In this document: positions 62,719 to 64,000 of the stretch, piece after piece
How the letters are laid out: every line of letters begins with the position of its first letter
Position numbering within the stretch: the first letter of the stretch is position 1
Origin: Nitrosarchaeum koreense MY1
GTDB taxonomy: Archaea; Thermoproteota; Nitrososphaeria; Nitrososphaerales; Nitrosopumilaceae
DNA length: 64,000 nucleotides
Direction: 5' to 3'
Assembly: GCF_000220175.1 (NCBI RefSeq)
Contig: NZ_AFPU01000001.1
Coordinates: 965,512 to 1,029,511, forward strand
The notes under the pieces: generated by a model
Told to the model about the DNA's origin: nothing
Databases searched by the model: none
Seen by the model: the letters and a program-made list of their open reading frames with translations, nothing else
Translations under genes and position numbers: made by a program

Positions 62719-63945
62719 TTATACTTTAACTTGTATCTCTCCTGACATTAGTTTTGGTAAAAGAGAATCGCGAATTTTCTCTAAAATCAATATGGATGAA
62801 CAATTATCTTGCATTTTTTTAATTAATGGAAAACCTAACCTAAAGAAGCTATCTAAAAGTTTAGTCGAGGGAAGAACAAATGCAAAAGAAGATAACGTAC
62901 CTAGAAAAATACTAGGTTGTGCAGTTCTAGTTTGATGTGTATCTAAAAATAATTTGAATCCAGGAGATTTTATCAAACAATAAAGAAAAACAAAATTAGC
63001 TTTTTCATTTACTCTTAACATTGCAGCACTTCTTTGATGAGATAATGGAAGATCTGTTGCCCTAACTATTGCGACATTACCCAAGGTACCCACAGTTGAA
63101 AGCATCAGATCATTTTCTTGTAATTGGTAATTTCTTTGAATTTTATGATAATCTTCATCTGTAATGTAAGTAGCTTTATCATATTCTATAACAAAATTCA
63201 ATGTTCCACCTGTAATGAAAGATATTCCTTTTTCAACACGTAGAGGTGGATTATGACTACCATCACGTAATAATGACAATATATCGCCAAGTTTTGATGA
63301 AGTCCATCCTTTTGGAATAGGCCCTAATTCTGAATCTACAAATTCAGTTTGTCCATCAAAATCAATAAACCAAGATTTGTAGATTGATTGGATAATTTTT
63401 TCCAATATGAAATTATTTTTTTCAATGATTTCAATTTTAGAATCAATTGAATCTAAAACAGAAAGAATTTGTTTTTGGGTTTCTAAATCTGGAAGTTCCA
63501 CTTCAAAATTTCCAAGTATATCCTGAGTCATATTGGAATGTACACTACCACTTGCAATTCTTACAAATTTCTCTCTGCATAATGGTGAACGCAAGAGATA
63601 GTTCAAGAATAATGGGATTATTTTAGAGAAATTAGTTGTTCTAAATCGAATTATAAATCCACTAAAAACTGTACCAGGAAGGAAGTCATTAACCATAACT
63701 GCTTGACCTGCTCCACTTGGAACCATTGAACCGCGGACAAAAAGTAAATCGTTTTTCTTTATAAAATAACCATCAATATTATTTTTAAAATCAAGTTTTA
63801 ATTCATGTAAATTTTCTATACTTGCAAAACGTGATTTATACAATTGTTTTACATTGATTATCGGATATCCAACACCATAATCATCTTGATTAAAATTTAA
63901 TCCATTTTTAAATTCACCAAGTTCTTTTAATTTGAAAGTCTTCAT
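62719..63945 (-). CDS. hsdS: type I restriction-modification specificity subunit
   Basis: A 408-residue protein with two target recognition domains (about 1-150 and 205-360), each preceded by a helical spacer; the conserved helices are DLETQKQILSVLDSIDSKIE and LLDSFFRLGFPLIKKM. It sets the DNA sequence recognised by the HsdM methylase and HsdR nuclease. Complete; ends SLLPKLMSGEI. It starts three bases after the hsdM stop, which lies at 63949-63951 on the same strand. Confidence 0.92.
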   Translation of the reverse strand: MKTFKLKELGEFKNGLNFNQDDYGVGYPIINVKQLYKSRFASIENLHELKLDFKNNIDGYFIKKNDLLFVRGSMVPSGAGQAVMVNDFLPGTVFSGFIIRFRTTNFSKIIPLFLNYLLRSPLCREKFVRIASGSVHSNMTQDILGNFEVELPDLETQKQILSVLDSIDSKIEIIEKNNFILEKIIQSIYKSWFIDFDGQTEFVDSELGPIPKGWTSSKLGDILSLLRDGSHNPPLRVEKGISFITGGTLNFVIEYDKATYITDEDYHKIQRNYQLQENDLMLSTVGTLGNVAIVRATDLPLSHQRSAAMLRVNEKANFVFLYCLIKSPGFKLFLDTHQTRTAQPSIFLGTLSSFAFVLPSTKLLDSFFRLGFPLIKKMQDNCSSILILEKIRDSLLPKLMSGEIQVKV

Positions 63946-63948
63946 ATT

Positions 63949-64000
63949 TTATCCATAATTTGTTTCAGCTTGATCCATTATTTTTGGTACAATCTCTTCA
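63949..64000 (-). CDS. probable type I restriction methylase (HsdM), C-terminal end only
   Basis: Only the last 16 codons and the stop are visible (EEIVPKIMDQAETNYG). The identity is inferred from operon order: hsdM almost always lies directly before hsdS and here the gap is 3 bases. The peptide itself is too short to confirm this. Confidence 0.45.
   Translation of the reverse strand, partial: EEIVPKIMDQAETNYG

Overview
The window is AT-rich chromosomal DNA from an ammonia-oxidising archaeon, most likely Nitrosopumilus or a close relative (Nitrososphaerota/Thaumarchaeota). The evidence is a Vps4-type CdvC next to an ESCRT-III-like gene, a membrane-anchored blue-copper protein, an iron alcohol dehydrogenase resembling the semialdehyde reductase of the thaumarchaeal 3-hydroxypropionate/4-hydroxybutyrate cycle, an archaeal NusA-like/AspRS pair, many short zinc-ribbon proteins, frequent TTG/GTG starts and TATA boxes about 26 bases before start codons (leaderless genes). 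No rRNA, tRNA, CRISPR array, transposase or integrase was seen.

Layout. 0-1.2 kb: a partial gene, two tiny ORFs and two adjacent candidate structured RNAs. 1.2-9.7 kb: zinc-ribbon membrane protein, MFS transporter, DtxR-type regulator with a putative self-operator, PIN/ATPase/KH protein, and a response regulator-HPt-histidine kinase cluster. 9.8-16.4 kb: two base-excision glycosylases, DedA-like protein, lone oligopeptide-type ABC ATPase, pentapeptide protein, NusA-like/aspS operon. 16.6-21.4 kb: ilvB-ilvN-leuA-leuB branched-chain operon. 22-26.4 kb: a DhnA-type aldolase with a perfect 24-copy 15-bp repeat at its 3' end, Zn-alcohol dehydrogenase, A-ATPase subunit F, SWIM-finger protein, phosphoesterase. 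26.4-30.9 kb: carA-carB, both with abnormal 5' ends. 30.9-34.5 kb: ESCRT-III-like gene, unknown gene and cdvC in one operon, divergent from a TrmB-like regulator. 34.5-39 kb: RidA, DHH phosphoesterase, citrate synthase flanked by two related tiny proteins, a degenerate RNase H-like protein, blue-copper protein. 39-45.5 kb: uvrB-uvrA-uvrC (UvrC lacks the C-terminal HhH domain). 45.6-53.4 kb: flavin-binding proteins, Fe-ADH/glycerate kinase divergent pair, UspA, a small metal-binding/Lrp cassette, MBL-fold nuclease.

53.5-64 kb looks accessory: a 756-residue TIR-like plus TPR-like repeat protein with near-identical internal DNA repeats and an iterated GTTAACC array upstream, a secreted metzincin protease, a zinc-ribbon/signal-peptidase operon, an LEA2-like membrane protein, a secreted thermonuclease, a membrane protein with a HEPN-like signature and the end of a type I restriction operon (hsdM-hsdS).

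Three genes look broken or frameshifted (carB by a 22-bp insertion; a small gene at 46.5 kb and the protease at 57.5 kb by single-base homopolymer differences), so base-level sequence accuracy should be considered when reading these. All functional names come from motif recognition by eye; no database search was run.
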